Shown here in pieces: positions 41,026-42,206 of a DNA stretch of 42,206 nt. A program made the position numbers and the translations under genes. Each line of letters starts with the position of its first letter. The stretch's first letter is position 1. This stretch comes from Clostridia bacterium. GTDB lineage: Bacteria > Bacillota > Clostridia > Christensenellales > Borkfalkiaceae. The notes under the pieces were generated by a model that saw nothing but the letters and a program-made list of their open reading frames with translations, made no database searches and had not been told where the DNA came from. The stretch lies in the NCBI GenBank assembly GCA_017456055.1, contig JAFTKC010000003.1:1-42206 (forward strand), in the 5' to 3' direction.

Positions 41026-42206
41026 TTAGTTCTCCTTTGGGTTTGTGATATAACCCGTAATAGCGCTTGCTGCCGCAGTTAACGGACTTGCAAGGTAAAC
41101 TTCGCTCTTAACGTGTCCCATACGACCAACGAAATTTCTATTCGTCGTTGCGATACAACGTTCGCCTTCTGCCAAAATTCCCATATATCCACCAAGACAA
41201 GGTCCACAAGTAGGGGTAGAAACTACTGCTCCTGCGTCAATAAACGCTGTAACGTAACCCTTTTCCACGCACTCTTTATATATTTGCATAGTTGCAGGTA
41301 TTATTATACAACGTACGCCGTCAGCAACTTTTTGACCTTTTAACACGTTATACGCCGCCGTCATATCTTCCATTCTACCGTTAGTACAACTGCCGATAAC
41401 TACTTGGTCGATTTTAATATCACCTAATTCACTTGCAGGGTGAGTATTTTCGGGAAGATGTGGACAAGCAACCGTGGGAACGATTTTACTTAAATCAATA
41501 TCTATAACTTTTTCGTATTCAGCGTCTTCATCCGCAGAGAAAACTACGGGCTTTCTTTCACTTCTGCCGTTTAAGTATTCAAGTGTTTTTTCATCTACAG
41601 GAAAGATTCCGTTTTTAGCGCCTGCTTCTATTACCATATTGCAAATACAAAGTCTATCGTCCATAGATAAACAGCTTACGCCGTCGCCCGAAAATTCCAT
41701 ACTTTTATAGAGCGCGCCGTCAACGCCTATCATACCTATAATTGTAAGTATAACGTCTTTACCGCTACAATTTTCATTAAGTTTGCCTAAAAGATTAAAC
41801 TTTATAGCTGATGGAACTTTAAACCAAGCCGTTCCCGTTGCCATACCTGCCGCCATATCCGTACTGCCAACACCTGTGGAAAAAGCGCCTAACGCTCCGT
41901 AAGTACAAGTATGACTGTCTGCGCCGATTATGCAATCGCCCGCAGTCACAACGCCTTGTTCGGGAAGAAGCGCGTGTTCTATACCCATTTTGCCAACGTC
42001 GTAAAAATGGCTTACGCAATGTGAACAAGCAAAATTTCTACATTGCTTACTTTGTTCTGCCGCTTTAATATCTTTATTTGGAACGAAGTGATCTAAAACT
42101 ATTGCGATTTTATCTTTATCAAAAACCTTATCAAATCCCGCTTTTGTAAATTCATTTACAGCAACGGGAGTAGTTATATCGTTGCCAAGAACTATATCAA
42201 GTTTGG
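41026..42206 (-). CDS. leuC: 3-isopropylmalate dehydratase large subunit, N-terminus outside the window
   Basis: Iron-sulfur large subunit of isopropylmalate isomerase. 393 residues are readable, reaching the right edge with no start, so the gene continues beyond 42206. The family is about 420 residues, so only some 25 are missing. Visible: [27 protein letters not shown], the LPEQG region, [15 protein letters not shown], the cluster-binding [12 protein letters not shown] and [11 protein letters not shown] segments (three Cys ligands), and [10 protein letters not shown]. An internal ATG at 41988 is not the start, because the conserved N-terminal part continues in frame upstream. This is the clostridial LeuC type that partners a short LeuD. 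Confidence 0.94.
   Translation of the reverse strand, partial: KLDIVLGNDITTPVAVNEFTKAGFDKVFDKDKIAIVLDHFVPNKDIKAAEQSKQCRNFACSHCVSHFYDVGKMGIEHALLPEQGVVTAGDCIIGADSHTCTYGALGAFSTGVGSTDMAAGMATGTAWFKVPSAIKFNLLGKLNENCSGKDVILTIIGMIGVDGALYKSMEFSGDGVSCLSMDDRLCICNMVIEAGAKNGIFPVDEKTLEYLNGRSERKPVVFSADEDAEYEKVIDIDLSKIVPTVACPHLPENTHPASELGDIKIDQVVIGSCTNGRMEDMTAAYNVLKGQKVADGVRCIIIPATMQIYKECVEKGYVTAFIDAGAVVSTPTCGPCLGGYMGILAEGERCIATTNRNFVGRMGHVKSEVYLASPLTAAASAITGYITNPKEN

Noticed and set aside
41026-41988. leuC as a truncated gene starting at the ATG at 41988
   Set aside because: The frame stays open to the window edge and the upstream residues match the conserved LeuC N-terminal part, so it is only cut by the window.

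Overview
The window looks like a chromosomal segment of an uncultured, low-GC, endospore-forming Bacillota (Clostridia-like) bacterium. It carries the yqfC-yqfD-yqfF-ybeY-era-yqzL-recO cluster typical of Firmicutes, pyruvate phosphate dikinase, purine-rich Shine-Dalgarno (SD) sites, standard sigma-A promoters and many strong intrinsic terminators. Most genes lie on the minus strand. No rRNA, tRNA or CRISPR array was seen.

Layout. 1-353: N-terminal part of an IS21-type transposase running off the left edge. 437-3244: ppdK with its own promoter and terminator. 3300-8211: sporulation, rRNA-maturation and repair cluster, including a tiny yqzL gene; phoH is missing and the PgpH-type protein lacks its large extracellular domain. 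8280-10473: a small membrane protein, then an M-box riboswitch and mgtE. 10486-14132: an unknown membrane protein, mnmE, uppP and mscL. 14318-16410: transketolase. 16436-17171: two duplicated XRE-repressor modules, each with a divergent promoter and a short predicted RNA. 17193-22345: two ABC transporters and a low-molecular-weight tyrosine phosphatase. 22363-26017: two paralogous ferritin-like proteins flanking an SDR. 26013-28961: a GH78-like rhamnosidase and a TetR regulator with its operator. 28998-32076: a dGTPase-like HD protein and a CLC channel. 32098-34912: a P-type ATPase behind a yybP-ykoY (Mn2+) riboswitch. 34974-38455: GH20-like hydrolase, EamA transporter and HAD phosphatase. 38510-42206: leuC-leuD-leuB followed by nitroreductase and MaoC genes, with leuC running off the right edge.

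Most distinctive signal. The XRE pair (16414-17175) is a duplicated cassette. Each copy has a roughly 70-residue repressor, two 16-bp palindromic operators 28-29 bp apart, a near-perfect divergent promoter whose 17-bp spacer is filled by one operator, and a conserved non-coding stretch ending in a hairpin. The operator sequences differ between copies while the RNA core is conserved. I do not recognise this arrangement as a described system. Separately, three genes (8316, 16654 and 29032) have exactly 6 nt between a TATAAT box and the ATG and no SD, which predicts leaderless mRNAs. All functional calls are from reading the sequence; no database search was possible.
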